From contig NZ_QMHO01000003.1 in the NCBI RefSeq assembly GCF_003313505.1, forward strand, positions 553,155 through 617,154: a stretch of 64,000 nucleotides of DNA, given 5' to 3'. Positions 43,769-52,918 of the stretch are shown here, piece by piece. The notes below the pieces were generated by a model. That model was not told the DNA's origin and made no database searches. It worked only from the letters and a program-made list of their open reading frames with translations. The first letter of the stretch is position 1, and the number at the start of each line of letters is the position of its first letter. This DNA is from Pedobacter nanyangensis. GTDB taxonomy: Bacteria > Bacteroidota > Bacteroidia > Sphingobacteriales > Sphingobacteriaceae. The position numbers and the translations under genes were made by a program.

Positions 43769-44734
43769 TTACATTTTTTTCAAGCCAATTTCCGCCAGGC
43801 GTTCGTCCAAATATTCGCCGGCAGTCATATCGCTATATAATTTCGGATGTTCAGCATCGATACAGCTTTCTAAACTGGTTAAATCCATATTGCTACGCGG
43901 ATGCAAGAAAAACGGCACTGAAAAACGGGAAGTTTTCATCAGCTCACGCGGGGGGTTCACTACCCGATGCGTGGTTGAACGCAATTTATTGTTGGTTAAG
44001 CGTTGCAACATATCGCCCACATTTACTACAATATCGGTATGGTGTGCTTTAATTGGCAGCCACTCGTTGCTGCGAGTCAATACTTCCAAACCATCAGCGC
44101 TGGCGCCAATAAGTAAAGTAATGAGGTTGATATCCTCATGTGCACCAGCACGCACGGCATCAGCAGGAATTGAATCAGGATTTTCGATTGGGAAATAATG
44201 GATTCCTCTCAAAATAGAATTTCCATTGTGTACATGTTTGTCAAAATAATCGATAGGCAAACCTAAATAAGTAGCAATGGCACGCAACAAATGCTTTCCG
44301 TTCTCCTCAAGTTTTTGGTAAATCTCCCTGGTAACAGTATTAAATTCGGCAATTTCATCAACTATCTCATTATTTGGATATTCGTTTTTAATGGGATCAC
44401 CATCCGTTACAGTTTGGCCAATCTGCCAAAACTCCTTCAAATCGGCTGTTTTTGCGCCCTTTGCCGTTTCCTTACCTGCACTGGTGTAACCACGTTGCCC
44501 TGCCAATTCTGGCTTTTCATATTTACGTTTTACCTCTATCGGCAATGCAAATAATTCTTTGATGTTTTTATAGAGTTTATCTATAAGCTCTTGGCTTACC
44601 CCATGATTGGTGATTGTCACAAAGCCCGAATCGTTAAAGGCTTTACCAAGTTCATCAGAAAATTTTTTGCGCTGTTCCTCTGTTCCGTTAATGTAAGTGT
44701 TTAAATCTAAACACGGGATGTAAGGTGTTGACAT
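43769..44734 (-). CDS. Isopenicillin N synthase-like 2-oxoglutarate/Fe(II) oxygenase
   Basis: Non-haem iron oxygenase of 321 residues. The ATG at 44734 begins MSTPYIPCLDLNTY; the longer frame would need a TTG at 44755. It has the N-terminal DIOX_N domain (about 3-125, GFVTITNHGVSQELIDKLY) and the 2OG-FeII_Oxy domain (about 165-280). The iron triad His-x-Asp...His is seen in GAHEDINLITLL and STTHRVVNP, and the co-substrate-binding Arg-x-Ser in TSRFSVPFF. The substrate cannot be deduced; bacterial members with this layout act on diverse small molecules. It stands alone, convergent with the OstA-like gene. Confidence 0.9.
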   Translation of the reverse strand: MSTPYIPCLDLNTYINGTEEQRKKFSDELGKAFNDSGFVTITNHGVSQELIDKLYKNIKELFALPIEVKRKYEKPELAGQRGYTSAGKETAKGAKTADLKEFWQIGQTVTDGDPIKNEYPNNEIVDEIAEFNTVTREIYQKLEENGKHLLRAIATYLGLPIDYFDKHVHNGNSILRGIHYFPIENPDSIPADAVRAGAHEDINLITLLIGASADGLEVLTRSNEWLPIKAHHTDIVVNVGDMLQRLTNNKLRSTTHRVVNPPRELMKTSRFSVPFFLHPRSNMDLTSLESCIDAEHPKLYSDMTAGEYLDERLAEIGLKKM

Positions 44735-44968
44735 ATCGTTGTTTTTAATGTTCAAGTTAAATTTAGAAAAGATATGTTAACAAACCTTATTTATTTAAAT
44801 TTTATCAGCATAAAAAACTAAAAACAAGACAATTAAGTTATTAACATGCCTTTCAGGGCAGTAAAAAATGTTAACAAGTTACATTCTAAGCCGCTTGTCA
44901 TTTTTAGGGCGTCAGGAAACTTTTGCACCAGCTTTTACGTATAATTACATATTAAGAAATTTCAAAAA

Positions 44969-45568
44969 ATGAAAAGTATAACGATGACGTCCTTAATTTT
45001 GTTCTCGATATTAGGTGCCGATGCACAAAAACCAAAACTGGAGAAAGCAACCTTTGGCATGGGCTGTTTTTGGTGTACTGAAGCTGTTTTCCAACGATTA
45101 GATGGCGTGTACAACGTAAAGTCGGGCTACGAAGGGGGCAACATCCCCAACCCCACTTATGATGAGGTTTGCAGCGGCACTACCAATCATGCAGAAGTGA
45201 TTGAATTTGAATATGACCCTAAAAAGATTTCCTTTGACGAACTGCTGGAGGTATTTTGGAAACTCCACGATCCCACTACCTTAAATAGACAGGGTGCCGA
45301 TGTGGGCACGCAATATCGCTCGGTGATTTTTTACCACAATGAGCAGCAAAAAGCAACTGCCGAAAAGTACAAAGCTTTGTTAAACAAGGAAAATGCCTTT
45401 GGCAAACCTGTGGTAACCACCTTGGAAAAGGCCCAAACCTTTTATGTGGCAGAAAACTACCATCAGGATTACTTTTTAAGGAATGGCGAGCAACCTTATT
45501 GCAGAGTGGTGATTTTGCCAAAGATGGATAAATTAGAGAAATTATTTAAATCGAGGTTAAAGCACTAA
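44969..45568 (+). CDS. msrA: Exported peptide methionine-S-sulfoxide reductase
   Basis: Repairs methionine-S-sulfoxide in proteins. 199 residues with a signal peptide (MKSITMTSLILFSILGADAQ), so it acts in the periplasm or envelope. The catalytic cysteine C33 lies in FGMGCFWCTEAVF, the family hallmark, and EGGNIPNPTYDEVCSGTTNHAE and YRSVIFYHNEQQ complete the MsrA fold. The resolving-cysteine pattern at the C-terminus is YCRVVI, where some homologues have other arrangements. The next gene starts six bases after the stop, suggesting an operon with the DUF1398 protein. Confidence 0.95.
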   Translation: MKSITMTSLILFSILGADAQKPKLEKATFGMGCFWCTEAVFQRLDGVYNVKSGYEGGNIPNPTYDEVCSGTTNHAEVIEFEYDPKKISFDELLEVFWKLHDPTTLNRQGADVGTQYRSVIFYHNEQQKATAEKYKALLNKENAFGKPVVTTLEKAQTFYVAENYHQDYFLRNGEQPYCRVVILPKMDKLEKLFKSRLKH

Positions 45569-45574
45569 TACAAA

Positions 45575-45964
45575 ATGTTTACGGTAGCAGCTATTGAACA
45601 GGCTCATGATCAAGTAAAATCCGGCGCTGATTTTCCAAAGTACATCCAACAGATTAAGGGCATGGGCGTTTTAAGTTTCGAAACCTGGGTGAAAGATAGC
45701 CATACAGATTACTACGGTACAAATGGCTTTCAAACTTCTTCAACACCTCAATATGAAAGTCTTTTTATCTCAGCAACCACTGATAAAGACAAATTTACTA
45801 CACAGTTGAAAATCCACCAGCAAGGCGGCACCGACTATTATACGTTTTGTAAAGATTGTGCCGAAACAGGTATCGAAAAATGGATCGTAGATTTAGAAAA
45901 AATGACCTGCGCTTATTTTGATCGAGCAGGAAAGGAAATTTTAGTGGAACAAATTCCTGGCTAG
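45575..45964 (+). CDS. DUF1398 family protein
   Basis: Small cytosolic protein of 129 residues matching the DUF1398 (YbcV-like) family: an N-terminal IEQAHDQVKSGADFPKYI helix, the GVLSFETWVKDSHTDYYG strand pair and a C-terminal VDLEKMTCAYFDRAGKEIL segment. The family has been loosely named phage envelope protein in databases, without functional support. It begins six bases after msrA, so cotranscription is likely. No membrane segment or catalytic motif is visible. Confidence 0.85.
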   Translation: MFTVAAIEQAHDQVKSGADFPKYIQQIKGMGVLSFETWVKDSHTDYYGTNGFQTSSTPQYESLFISATTDKDKFTTQLKIHQQGGTDYYTFCKDCAETGIEKWIVDLEKMTCAYFDRAGKEILVEQIPG

Positions 45965-45971
45965 GATATCT

Positions 45972-46022
45972 TTGCTACACCAAGCCCATCTCAGTCTAAT
46001 AGAGATGGACTTGGTGTGGCAA
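45972..46022. terminator. Long hairpin between DUF1398 and beta-barrel genes
   Basis: About 21-base arms (45972-45992 and 46002-46022) centred on CCATCTC/GAGATGG with one mismatch and one wobble pair. It lies between convergent genes but lacks a T tract, so it may be a weak terminator or an mRNA end stabiliser. Confidence 0.55.
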
Positions 46023-46038
46023 ACGCAGTGCAACAATC

Positions 46039-46995
46039 TTAAAATCCAATTTTAAGGCCAACATTCATTCCCAAACCGCCGATATTAATATAAGACCTCA
46101 AATCATCTCCCCTTTTGTTAGGATCGTAATTGGCATTCCCCGGAGTATTGGAGCTTTGATCAATCTTTTTGTGATAATCGGTATAACGTTGTGCAGTAGG
46201 CAAATCATTAATGGTAATAGGCACCTTTGTTCCCAATAAGGTGGTTCCCGTTCCATCAAATTTGCGCACTTCTTTCTCCTTGCTGCTCACAGATACGTTA
46301 CGGTACTCTACCTCGCTGAAGAAACTGATATTTTTACCAATAGGCACACTAAAGCCTGCAGCACCTAAAAAACCAATGGTTGGCCTTGGTTCAATACGCT
46401 CTTCCCTAGTTAGTTCAACTGCCCTTAAAGCTGGGTTAATCTCGCTAGCAATGGTGCCAGTTTGGTCGTTAAGGGTTGTTTTAATATCCAAATAACCATA
46501 TACGGGCAGCACAGCGCCAATTTTCAAATAGGGCCTAAAGTTTTTACTGGTAGGCACGTGAAAAACCAAGGATGGCGTTAAATCCAGCGCCTTCACTTGT
46601 CCGCTAGAGTGAATAGACAACAGCACGCTACCGTTATTGGCATTATATCCAGTTTGGCGCGCCATGGTATTTTTTTCACTCTGGAAATAATTAACCCCCA
46701 TTTCAAACGCAACTACGGGACTAAACCTAAAACCACCTGTCAAACCAGCCCGCCAGCCTTGTCCAAAAGAGCCCGTAATGGCTTCTTCCGAAATTAAGGT
46801 TTGCGCCCCAGTTAAAGGATTGATATTGAACACCCTGTCTCTGGGTTGCAGTTCACCCACATTGGGAAATTCTACAGGAGTAACTTTGACAAAATAACTC
46901 CCAGTAGGTTTGATATAGAAACCCCTGCCCTCTTGTGCCAGTACGGCGGTGGTAACTGACACCATCAACACCACCAACAATACTAATTTTTTCAT
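46039..46995 (-). CDS. Outer-membrane beta-barrel protein
   Basis: Porin-like protein of 318 residues. Signal peptide 1-20 (MKKLVLLVVLMVSVTTAVLA), then alternating beta-strands throughout: GWRAGLTGGFRFSPVVAFEMGVNYF, SLVFHVPTSKNFRPYLKIGA, IGKNISFFSEVEYRN (shown in part), closing with GLGMNVGLKIGF whose final phenylalanine is typical of outer-membrane insertion. This is the outer_membrane_beta-barrel (OMP_b-brl) type found widely in Bacteroidota. No specific function can be assigned. It is divergent from the TetR gene across 202 bases; regulation by that TetR protein is possible but the operators sit on the TetR side. Confidence 0.82.
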   Translation of the reverse strand: MKKLVLLVVLMVSVTTAVLAQEGRGFYIKPTGSYFVKVTPVEFPNVGELQPRDRVFNINPLTGAQTLISEEAITGSFGQGWRAGLTGGFRFSPVVAFEMGVNYFQSEKNTMARQTGYNANNGSVLLSIHSSGQVKALDLTPSLVFHVPTSKNFRPYLKIGAVLPVYGYLDIKTTLNDQTGTIASEINPALRAVELTREERIEPRPTIGFLGAAGFSVPIGKNISFFSEVEYRNVSVSSKEKEVRKFDGTGTTLLGTKVPITINDLPTAQRYTDYHKKIDQSSNTPGNANYDPNKRGDDLRSYINIGGLGMNVGLKIGF

Positions 46996-47149
46996 AACCG
47001 TTCATTTTAAATAAAAGCCTCGTCATTTACATACAGGCATCAAAAAACTATGCTTGCATAACAAACAACCCTTATTTCGAGCAAATTGTTTTTATCATGT
47101 GAGATTTACTTCTATCATTTTTTAGTCAAAAACCACAAAAGGCCTTTTA

Positions 47150-47189
47150 GCTAACAGTGTTAACTTTTACTTTTGCTAACAGTGTTAAC
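47150..47189 (+). promoter_or_regulatory. Duplicated palindromic operator bracketing the -7 box of the TetR gene
   Basis: Two identical 15-mers GCTAACAGTGTTAAC (47150-47164 and 47175-47189) contain the perfect palindrome TAACA-G-TGTTA. The promoter box TACTTTTG (47168-47175) lies between them, so bound repressor would cover the core promoter and the transcription start. The copies repeat at 25 bases, about 2.4 helical turns. Confidence 0.8.
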
Positions 47190-47197
47190 CTAATTAG

Positions 47198-47794
47198 ATG
47201 TTAGTTAAAACGGATAGACAGAAGCAGAAAGAGCTGACCAAGAATGCCATTTTGAAAGCCACGGAAGAAATTGTGCTACAGGAAGGCTGGCAAGCGGTAT
47301 CCATCAGGAAAATAGCCGATGCGATAGGATATAGCCTACCAGTAGTGTACAATCATTTTGAGAGTAAAGATGCCATACAGGGAGAATTTGTAAAACAGGG
47401 GTTTTGGATGCTTGCAATGGCCATGCAAAGCACCAGAGAAAAATACACTAATCCTGAGGAACAGCTTACTCAAATGGCATTAAGCTATTTTGAATTTGCT
47501 TTCAGCAATGCCGCATACTACAGAATGATGTTCGGACTTGGCATTCCCAATTGCCAAAAAGCAAAGGAAATTACCGAGATCGGGAACTTTAGCAGTAATC
47601 TCATTGAGGTGATCAGCAGCTTGATGCAAGAAGCAGACCAACAGCGAAAGTTTCTGAAGTTCCACACGCTCTGGTCCATCCTTCACGGACTAACTTCTAT
47701 CAATATGGTGAACCTAACTGCCGCTCCAGATGAGATGCAACAGCAAATTCTTTTGGATGCCATACAAGGATTTATTAAAAATATCAATCGCTAA
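47198..47794 (+). CDS. TetR family transcriptional repressor
   Basis: Regulator of 198 residues. N-terminal TetR helix-turn-helix (about 12-60) with AVSIRKIADAIGYS and the typical VVYNHFESKDAI recognition region; the C-terminal ligand domain (65-198) belongs to the WHG type (SYFEFAFSNAAYYRMMFG, FHTLWSILHGLTSINM). The nitroreductase start lies four bases after its stop codon, so the pair is one operon, and two operators flank the -7 box. Autoregulation and induction by the nitroreductase substrate are inferences from that arrangement. Confidence 0.93.
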   Translation: MLVKTDRQKQKELTKNAILKATEEIVLQEGWQAVSIRKIADAIGYSLPVVYNHFESKDAIQGEFVKQGFWMLAMAMQSTREKYTNPEEQLTQMALSYFEFAFSNAAYYRMMFGLGIPNCQKAKEITEIGNFSSNLIEVISSLMQEADQQRKFLKFHTLWSILHGLTSINMVNLTAAPDEMQQQILLDAIQGFIKNINR

Positions 47795-47798
47795 AAAA

Positions 47799-48428
47799 AT
47801 GAGCTTAATTGAAGCATTAAACTGGCGTTACGCCACTAAAAAAATGAACGGACAGGCCGTTCCACAAGAAAAAGTAGACCAAATTTTGGAAGCTGCACGT
47901 TTAGCTCCTTCATCATCTGGCCTGCAACCTTTTAAAGTCATCGTGATTACCGATCCGGCATTAAAACAAACTTTAAGGGCCCACTCTTTTGATCAATCAC
48001 AAATTGTAGACGCCTCACATGTATTGGTTTTCGCTGCTTGGGACAACTATACAGAAGAACGCATAGACCATGCTTTTAACCTGATGAACAGCGAAAGAGG
48101 ATTACCAGCAGAAGCTACCGCAGATTATGTAGCGCGTTTAAAAAGCATGTACCTGTCAAGAGAGGCACAAGTAAATTTTGAGCACGCCGCACGCCAAGCC
48201 TATATTTCATTTGGCACTGCTATTGCCGAAGCCGCTTTGTTAAAAGTAGATGCTACGCCAATGGAAGGTTTCGATAATGCCAAATATGACGAGATTTTAA
48301 AATTAAACGAACAGGGGCTAAAAAGTGTGACCGTTTTACCTTTAGGCTACCGCGATACAGAAAATGATTGGTTAGTAGGCTTGAAAAAAGTTCGTCAACC
48401 AAAAAGCAGTTTCCTTATCGAAAAATAA
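47799..48428 (+). CDS. NfsB-like oxygen-insensitive NAD(P)H nitroreductase
   Basis: Flavoprotein of 209 residues reducing nitro compounds, quinones or pteridines. The ATG at 47799 (MSLIEALNWRYATKKMNG) is four bases after the TetR stop; an upstream GTG/ATG in the same frame would overlap the regulator. FMN-contact motifs are visible: RYATKKMNG, LAPSSSGLQPFKVI and the C-terminal VLPLGYRDTENDWL. Length and motifs match NfsB/dihydropteridine-reductase-type proteins. Its preferred substrate is unknown; the TetR partner suggests induction by a toxic aromatic or quinone. Confidence 0.93.
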   Translation: MSLIEALNWRYATKKMNGQAVPQEKVDQILEAARLAPSSSGLQPFKVIVITDPALKQTLRAHSFDQSQIVDASHVLVFAAWDNYTEERIDHAFNLMNSERGLPAEATADYVARLKSMYLSREAQVNFEHAARQAYISFGTAIAEAALLKVDATPMEGFDNAKYDEILKLNEQGLKSVTVLPLGYRDTENDWLVGLKKVRQPKSSFLIEK

Positions 48429-48451
48429 CATCAAATCAAAATAGATCTGTC

Positions 48452-48485
48452 AAAGCCGCATAGCAAACCTATGTGGCTTTTTTTT
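48452..48485 (+). terminator. Intrinsic terminator after the nitroreductase gene
   Basis: Twelve-base arms AAAGCCGCATAG and CTATGTGGCTTT with one wobble pair, then a T tract. It ends the TetR-nitroreductase operon. Confidence 0.9.
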
Positions 48486-48562
48486 ATTAATTTTTCATTT
48501 AAACAAACATTTGGTTAAAAAAATACTACTTATTTGGTAGATTAGCCTTTTTATTATCAAGC

Positions 48563-49645
48563 ATGTCCTTACCTTATCAAAAGATTGTCGTTAAAATAGG
48601 TTCAAATGTGATCACCCAAGCCAACGGACTACCTGATACCGACCGTATCAAACACCTGGTGGCGCAAATTGCTCAAATCAAGCAAAAAGGCATTGAGGTG
48701 ATTCTGGTTTCCTCTGGCGCTGTGGCCTCTGGCAGGAGCCTCGTACAAGTGTCAGAAAAACAAGATGCTGTAGCTACCAGACAACTGTTAGCAGCTATTG
48801 GACAGGTAAAATTAATCAATACTTATTCAGACTTTTTTGGAGCGCACCAAATGACTTGTGCACAAGTATTGGTTACCAAAGAGGATTTTAGAGATAGGGT
48901 ACATTACCTGAACATGAAAAACTGTATGCGCATTCTACTACAAAACGGCGTAATCCCAGTGGTTAACGAAAACGATGTGGTTTCGGTAACGGAGCTGATG
49001 TTTACCGATAATGATGAGCTGGCAGGCCTTATTGCCTCGATGATGAATGCCGATGCACTTTTTATTTTATCCAATGTGGATGGCATTTATACTGGTGATC
49101 CTAAACTACCGGATAGCCAAGTGATTGAAAAAATAAAAGCGGGCAACCCTACTGATTTCAGCAACTTTGTAAGTGCTGGAAAGTCGCAATTTGGCCGAGG
49201 CGGAATGATTACCAAATCTACCATTGCCCAAAAAATAGCCAAGCTTGGTATCAATGTGCACATCAGCAATGGCAAAACCGACGATATTCTCACTTCTCTA
49301 TTGAACGGAAGTGTGCTACACACCCATTTTGTAGCCGATAAAATAAAATCAGGCCAGAAAAAATGGATTGCCCATGCAGAAACCGCAGCCACTGGAGCCG
49401 TACAACTAAATGATGGCGCCAAAACAGTGCTTACCTCCGGAAAAGCCACCAGTTTACTCCCAGTAGGAATTATTGCCATCAAGGCCGACTTTAAAAAGGG
49501 CGATATCATCAAAATTATTGACGAAAATGAAAAGCTAATTGGCCTAGGCATTGCCAAATATGGCTCAGATAAAGCACGCGAACGGATTGGCCAAAAAAAC
49601 CAGAAACCCCTGGTGCATTACGATTATTTTTATGCGGCGATTTAA
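48563..49645 (+). CDS. proB: Glutamate 5-kinase
   Basis: First enzyme of proline synthesis: phosphorylates glutamate to gamma-glutamyl phosphate. 360 residues with the amino-acid kinase domain (about 5-255; KIVVKIGSNVI, VSSGAVASGR, NENDVVSVTE, FGRGGMITKSTIAQK) and a C-terminal PUA domain (about 275-355). Proline feedback inhibition usually depends on the kinase domain. proA follows 100 bases downstream in the same direction, and the two probably form an operon. The intervening DNA is A/C/G-biased, with degenerate AAGGAACAAAGA-type repeats. Confidence 0.97.
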   Translation: MSLPYQKIVVKIGSNVITQANGLPDTDRIKHLVAQIAQIKQKGIEVILVSSGAVASGRSLVQVSEKQDAVATRQLLAAIGQVKLINTYSDFFGAHQMTCAQVLVTKEDFRDRVHYLNMKNCMRILLQNGVIPVVNENDVVSVTELMFTDNDELAGLIASMMNADALFILSNVDGIYTGDPKLPDSQVIEKIKAGNPTDFSNFVSAGKSQFGRGGMITKSTIAQKIAKLGINVHISNGKTDDILTSLLNGSVLHTHFVADKIKSGQKKWIAHAETAATGAVQLNDGAKTVLTSGKATSLLPVGIIAIKADFKKGDIIKIIDENEKLIGLGIAKYGSDKARERIGQKNQKPLVHYDYFYAAI

Positions 49646-49745
49646 TTAGTGGTTAGGAATTAGGAACAAGGAATAAAGAGCAAGGAACAAAGACTGGGCT
49701 TCTAAAAACAAAACAACCAAACAACGAACCAACCAAAACCTAAGG
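49646..49745 (+). other. Repeat-like, C/A-rich spacer between proB and proA
   Basis: The first half repeats AGGAACAAGGAATAAAGAGC-like units (49663-49695); the second half (49706-49740) is almost only A and C with AACAACCAAACAAC. The same AACCAAAC motif is the unit of the tandem repeat before metF on the other strand. It is likely an unstructured leader. Confidence 0.5.
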
Positions 49746-50990
49746 ATGAAACAATACTTTGAAAACGCAAGACAGGCTACCAGAACCATGGTTTCGCTCA
49801 ATAAAGAAACCATTAACCTGTTGTTGAATAAATTGGCAGAAGCACTAGTGGAACAAAGCGGCTTCGTACTGGCGGAAAACCAGAAGGATTTGGACCGCAT
49901 GCCCGAGAGTGATCCTAAATATGACCGCCTAAAACTTACCGAACAACGGATCAGGGATATTGCCAGCGAAATAAAAAATGTGGCTTTGTTGGACAATCCT
50001 TTGGGAAGCCTGATCCACGAAAAAACTTTGCCAAACAATTTAAACATTAAAAAAGTAAGGGTGCCACTTGGGGTGGTTGGCGTAATTTATGAAGCCCGCC
50101 CCAACGTTACCGTAGATGTTTTTGCTTTATGTTTTAAAACTGGAAATGTGGCCGTGTTAAAGGGGGGTAGCGATGCCGAATTTTCTAATGCCGCTATCGC
50201 CAAAGTAATACGAGAGGTTTTGGAAAAGCATCAGATTAACCCTAACGTACTAACTTTATTGCCGCCCGATAGAAGTGCTACCGAGGCTTTACTGAACGCC
50301 GTGAATGACGTAGATGTATTAATTCCCAGGGGAAGCCAATCTTTGATCAATTACGTACGTGAGCATAGCAAAATCCCGGTTATTGAAACGGGAGCTGGCA
50401 TTGTACACACCTTTTTTGACGCTTCCGCTAATTTGGAGAAGGGAAAATGGATTATCGCCAATGCCAAAACCCGTAGGGTTAGTGTATGCAATGCGCTGGA
50501 TTGCGTACTGATCCATCGGGACCGCACCGGGGATATCACAGATCTTTTATCGCCCCTGGCCGAGAAGGGAGTAGAGCTTTACGCCGATGAAAAAAGCTAT
50601 CAGGCACTAAAAGCGAAGTACCCCGAAGAGCTGTTGCACCCGGCCCAACCCGAGCATTTTGGAACCGAGTTTTTATCCTTAAAATTAGCCGTTAAAGTAG
50701 TGAGCGATATTAATGAAGCCTTGGATCATATTGCAACCTACAGTTCAAAGCACAGCGAGGCAATTATTAGTGAGGATGCCGAAAATATTGCCCTATTTTT
50801 AAATCAGGTAGATGCTGCGGCGGTTTACGCTAACGCCTCAACCGCATTTACAGATGGTGCCCAGTTTGGGTTAGGTGCAGAAATTGGCATTAGCACTCAA
50901 AAACTTCATGCCCGGGGGCCCATGGCCCTGGAGGAACTGACCAGCTATAAGTGGCTGGTTACTGGCGATGGACAGGTTAGAAATCCGTAG
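49746..50990 (+). CDS. proA: Gamma-glutamyl phosphate reductase
   Basis: Second enzyme of proline synthesis: reduces gamma-glutamyl phosphate with NADPH to glutamate-5-semialdehyde, channelled from ProB. 414 residues, aldehyde-dehydrogenase fold. Family features: [20 protein letters not shown] (shown in full length of the motif), [15 protein letters not shown], the catalytic cysteine in [11 protein letters not shown], and [20 protein letters not shown]. Length is normal. The start ATG follows TAAGG, with a C/A-rich leader. proC is not in the window. Confidence 0.97.
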   Translation: MKQYFENARQATRTMVSLNKETINLLLNKLAEALVEQSGFVLAENQKDLDRMPESDPKYDRLKLTEQRIRDIASEIKNVALLDNPLGSLIHEKTLPNNLNIKKVRVPLGVVGVIYEARPNVTVDVFALCFKTGNVAVLKGGSDAEFSNAAIAKVIREVLEKHQINPNVLTLLPPDRSATEALLNAVNDVDVLIPRGSQSLINYVREHSKIPVIETGAGIVHTFFDASANLEKGKWIIANAKTRRVSVCNALDCVLIHRDRTGDITDLLSPLAEKGVELYADEKSYQALKAKYPEELLHPAQPEHFGTEFLSLKLAVKVVSDINEALDHIATYSSKHSEAIISEDAENIALFLNQVDAAAVYANASTAFTDGAQFGLGAEIGISTQKLHARGPMALEELTSYKWLVTGDGQVRNP

Positions 50991-51101
50991 AATATAAGCA
51001 CCCAAACCCTTCATTTGGGACAAAATAGTGTAGTCGAAAAATTCTTTTGCGTTTTTACTTAAGGATTTTTCTGCCGAGCGTTCAGGCCGGGTTCTTTAAA
51101 A

Positions 51102-51138
51102 CAAAAAAACTTGCGAAACTTTTAAATTTCGCAAGTTT
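51102..51138 (-). terminator. Intrinsic terminator after the GHL10 gene
   Basis: Perfect 12-base arms AAACTTGCGAAA (51107-51118) and TTTCGCAAGTTT (51127-51138). On the minus strand the stem is followed by T residues. It lies 19 bases past the GHL10 stop and also faces the end of proA. Confidence 0.88.
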
Positions 51139-51157
51139 ATGGTGGCCTGTTACTGCT

Positions 51158-52648
51158 TTAAAGCGTGATGATTTTGCTTTCACTTTCGTGGCCGGTTTTG
51201 CCAACTGCCGTTACTTTAATGGCCTTCAATTTGGCTACGGCCTTTGTTTTGGCGTTTGCTTCTACCTGTTTAGGGACTTGAAAAAAGCTACTTTTGGCAT
51301 TTAAAGTTCGGTAAGTCCATTTATCACCATATTGAGTGTAAACCACGTACTTAAACACTTCCTCCTCGTTTTTTGCTGTCCATTTCAAATAAAGGTCATT
51401 ACCTCTGTCTTCATAACTGAGCATAGGTGCCCGTGGAGCTTTTTTACCCAACCAAGGCGATACTGGCACCAAAGCTTCGTCTTTATAAGGGCCCGCCAGT
51501 AAATCATTTTGCAAGCTCTCATGTTTGGTTAAGGCAGCGATGCTCCAGTGCGAAACCCCTGGAGATTTTGGCGTAACACCCCTTGAAATCATGATCTGGT
51601 TAATGATTTCGTCACTATTTTTGTCGCCCCCACCAATGCCACTGTTCAGTCCCGGCCACAGGTGCCGGCCTTTAGTGTTTTCACTTTCCCACCAAGCCAA
51701 CAATACTGGATAACTTAAGGGGATATTATTGATTTGCCAATACAACTGCGGCATGAAATAATCAATCCACCCTTTATTCAACCAAAGTTTAGCATCGGCG
51801 TACAACTTTTCATATTGATCCATTCCTCTAATAGATTCGGGATAACCCGGGCGCCAAATACCAAATGGGCTGATGCCAAACTTCACAAACTTCTTCTCGG
51901 CCTTGATTTCCTTGTAAATTCGCTTTACAAATTTGTTAACCTGGTCTCTACGCCAATCCCCTCTAGACAACTTTCCTCCGCTTTTTTGATAAGCCATGTA
52001 ACTTTCGTCGTCGGGAAAATCATCTCCGCCGTTGTATTCTGCATAGGGATAAAAGTAATCGTCAAAATGCACGCCATCAATATCATAACGCTTCACGATA
52101 TCTGTCACTACCGAGGCAGCTAAATCTTGAGTTCCTTTTTTGGAAGGATCAAACCACCAATAGCCCTGTTTCAACTTCACTACCAGATCTGGATATTTTT
52201 TAACCACGGATAAATCGCTTACTGGCCCACCAGCGGTATGGTGTGCACGATAGGGGTTTAACCACACATGCAATTCCATGCCACGCTCATGCGCAGCTTC
52301 AATCCAAAATTCCAAGGGATCATAGTAAGGATTTGGAGCCTGTCCTTGTACACCGGTTAAATAGTACGACCATGGCTCTAAATCACTTTTATAAAAAGCA
52401 TCTGCTTGTGGCCTAACTTGAAAAATTACTGCATTAAAATTATTTTTTTGGAGCATGTCCAACAAAGCGATTGCTTCGTTTTGCTGCTGCTGAGTAGTTA
52501 AACCTGGTTTACTAGGCCAATTGATATTGGCTACGCTGGCCACCCAAGCGGCTCTAAATTCACGCTGTATTTTTGGGCCCGTGTTAATTTGTGCACCTAC
52601 CCGTAAGGAAGCAAATACAAATAAAAGAAGGAGGATTTTTTTGAGCAT
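51158..52648 (-). CDS. GHL10-type glycosyl hydrolase-like protein (family 10 glycosylhydrolase, YngK-like)
   Basis: Exported protein of 496 residues. The ATG at 52648 begins a signal peptide (MLKKILLLLFVFASLRVGAQ); the longer frame adds 28 hydrophobic residues without support. The GHL10 domain (about 30-340) has REFRAAWVASVANINWPSKP, NAVIFQVRPQADAFY, DGVHFDDYFYPY with the likely catalytic acidic residues, and VKFGISPFGIWRPG. A C-terminal FN3-like domain (about 385-490) follows. Such proteins are thought to act on cell-wall or exopolysaccharide glycans; the substrate is unknown. It is monocistronic with a clear terminator. Confidence 0.9.
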   Translation of the reverse strand: MLKKILLLLFVFASLRVGAQINTGPKIQREFRAAWVASVANINWPSKPGLTTQQQQNEAIALLDMLQKNNFNAVIFQVRPQADAFYKSDLEPWSYYLTGVQGQAPNPYYDPLEFWIEAAHERGMELHVWLNPYRAHHTAGGPVSDLSVVKKYPDLVVKLKQGYWWFDPSKKGTQDLAASVVTDIVKRYDIDGVHFDDYFYPYAEYNGGDDFPDDESYMAYQKSGGKLSRGDWRRDQVNKFVKRIYKEIKAEKKFVKFGISPFGIWRPGYPESIRGMDQYEKLYADAKLWLNKGWIDYFMPQLYWQINNIPLSYPVLLAWWESENTKGRHLWPGLNSGIGGGDKNSDEIINQIMISRGVTPKSPGVSHWSIAALTKHESLQNDLLAGPYKDEALVPVSPWLGKKAPRAPMLSYEDRGNDLYLKWTAKNEEEVFKYVVYTQYGDKWTYRTLNAKSSFFQVPKQVEANAKTKAVAKLKAIKVTAVGKTGHESESKIITL

Positions 52649-52788
52649 ATTGTTGTAATAATTTATGCCAATAATAATAATTAATATCCAAAATAACAGC
52701 AAATACCAGCAAAATACTTCATTTAACTGCATTTCATCTATAATATTTTTAACAAGCAGTTTTGTTTAGATAGCTTTATTTATAAGCT

Positions 52789-52846
52789 TGTGGCAACGCA
52801 ATAAAAACATCCGCCATTTCTTGGGTCCCCAGATGTCCTTGCCACA
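52789..52846. other. Nested inverted repeats, possible structured RNA
   Basis: Outer arms TGTGGCAA and TTGCCACA (52789-52796, 52839-52846) enclose ACATC/GATGT (52807-52811, 52832-52836) and TGGG/CCCA (52822-52825, 52828-52831). On the plus strand the terminator hairpin 52862-52898 follows 16 bases later. Strand and function are not known. Confidence 0.35.
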
Positions 52847-52861
52847 GAAAGCAACGTATAA

Positions 52862-52898
52862 AAAAACCTCGAACAACGTATAATTGCCCGAGGTTTTT
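52862..52898. terminator. Intrinsic terminator after the S74-like gene
   Basis: Perfect 10-base arms AAAAACCTCG (52862-52871) and CGAGGTTTTT (52889-52898), with flanking A and T tracts on both sides. It ends the gene at 52919 (minus) and could also end a plus-strand transcript. CAACGTATAA occurs twice here (52852-52861 and 52875-52884). Confidence 0.85.
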
Positions 52899-52918
52899 AC
52901 AAATTTGTAATGGCCTTT

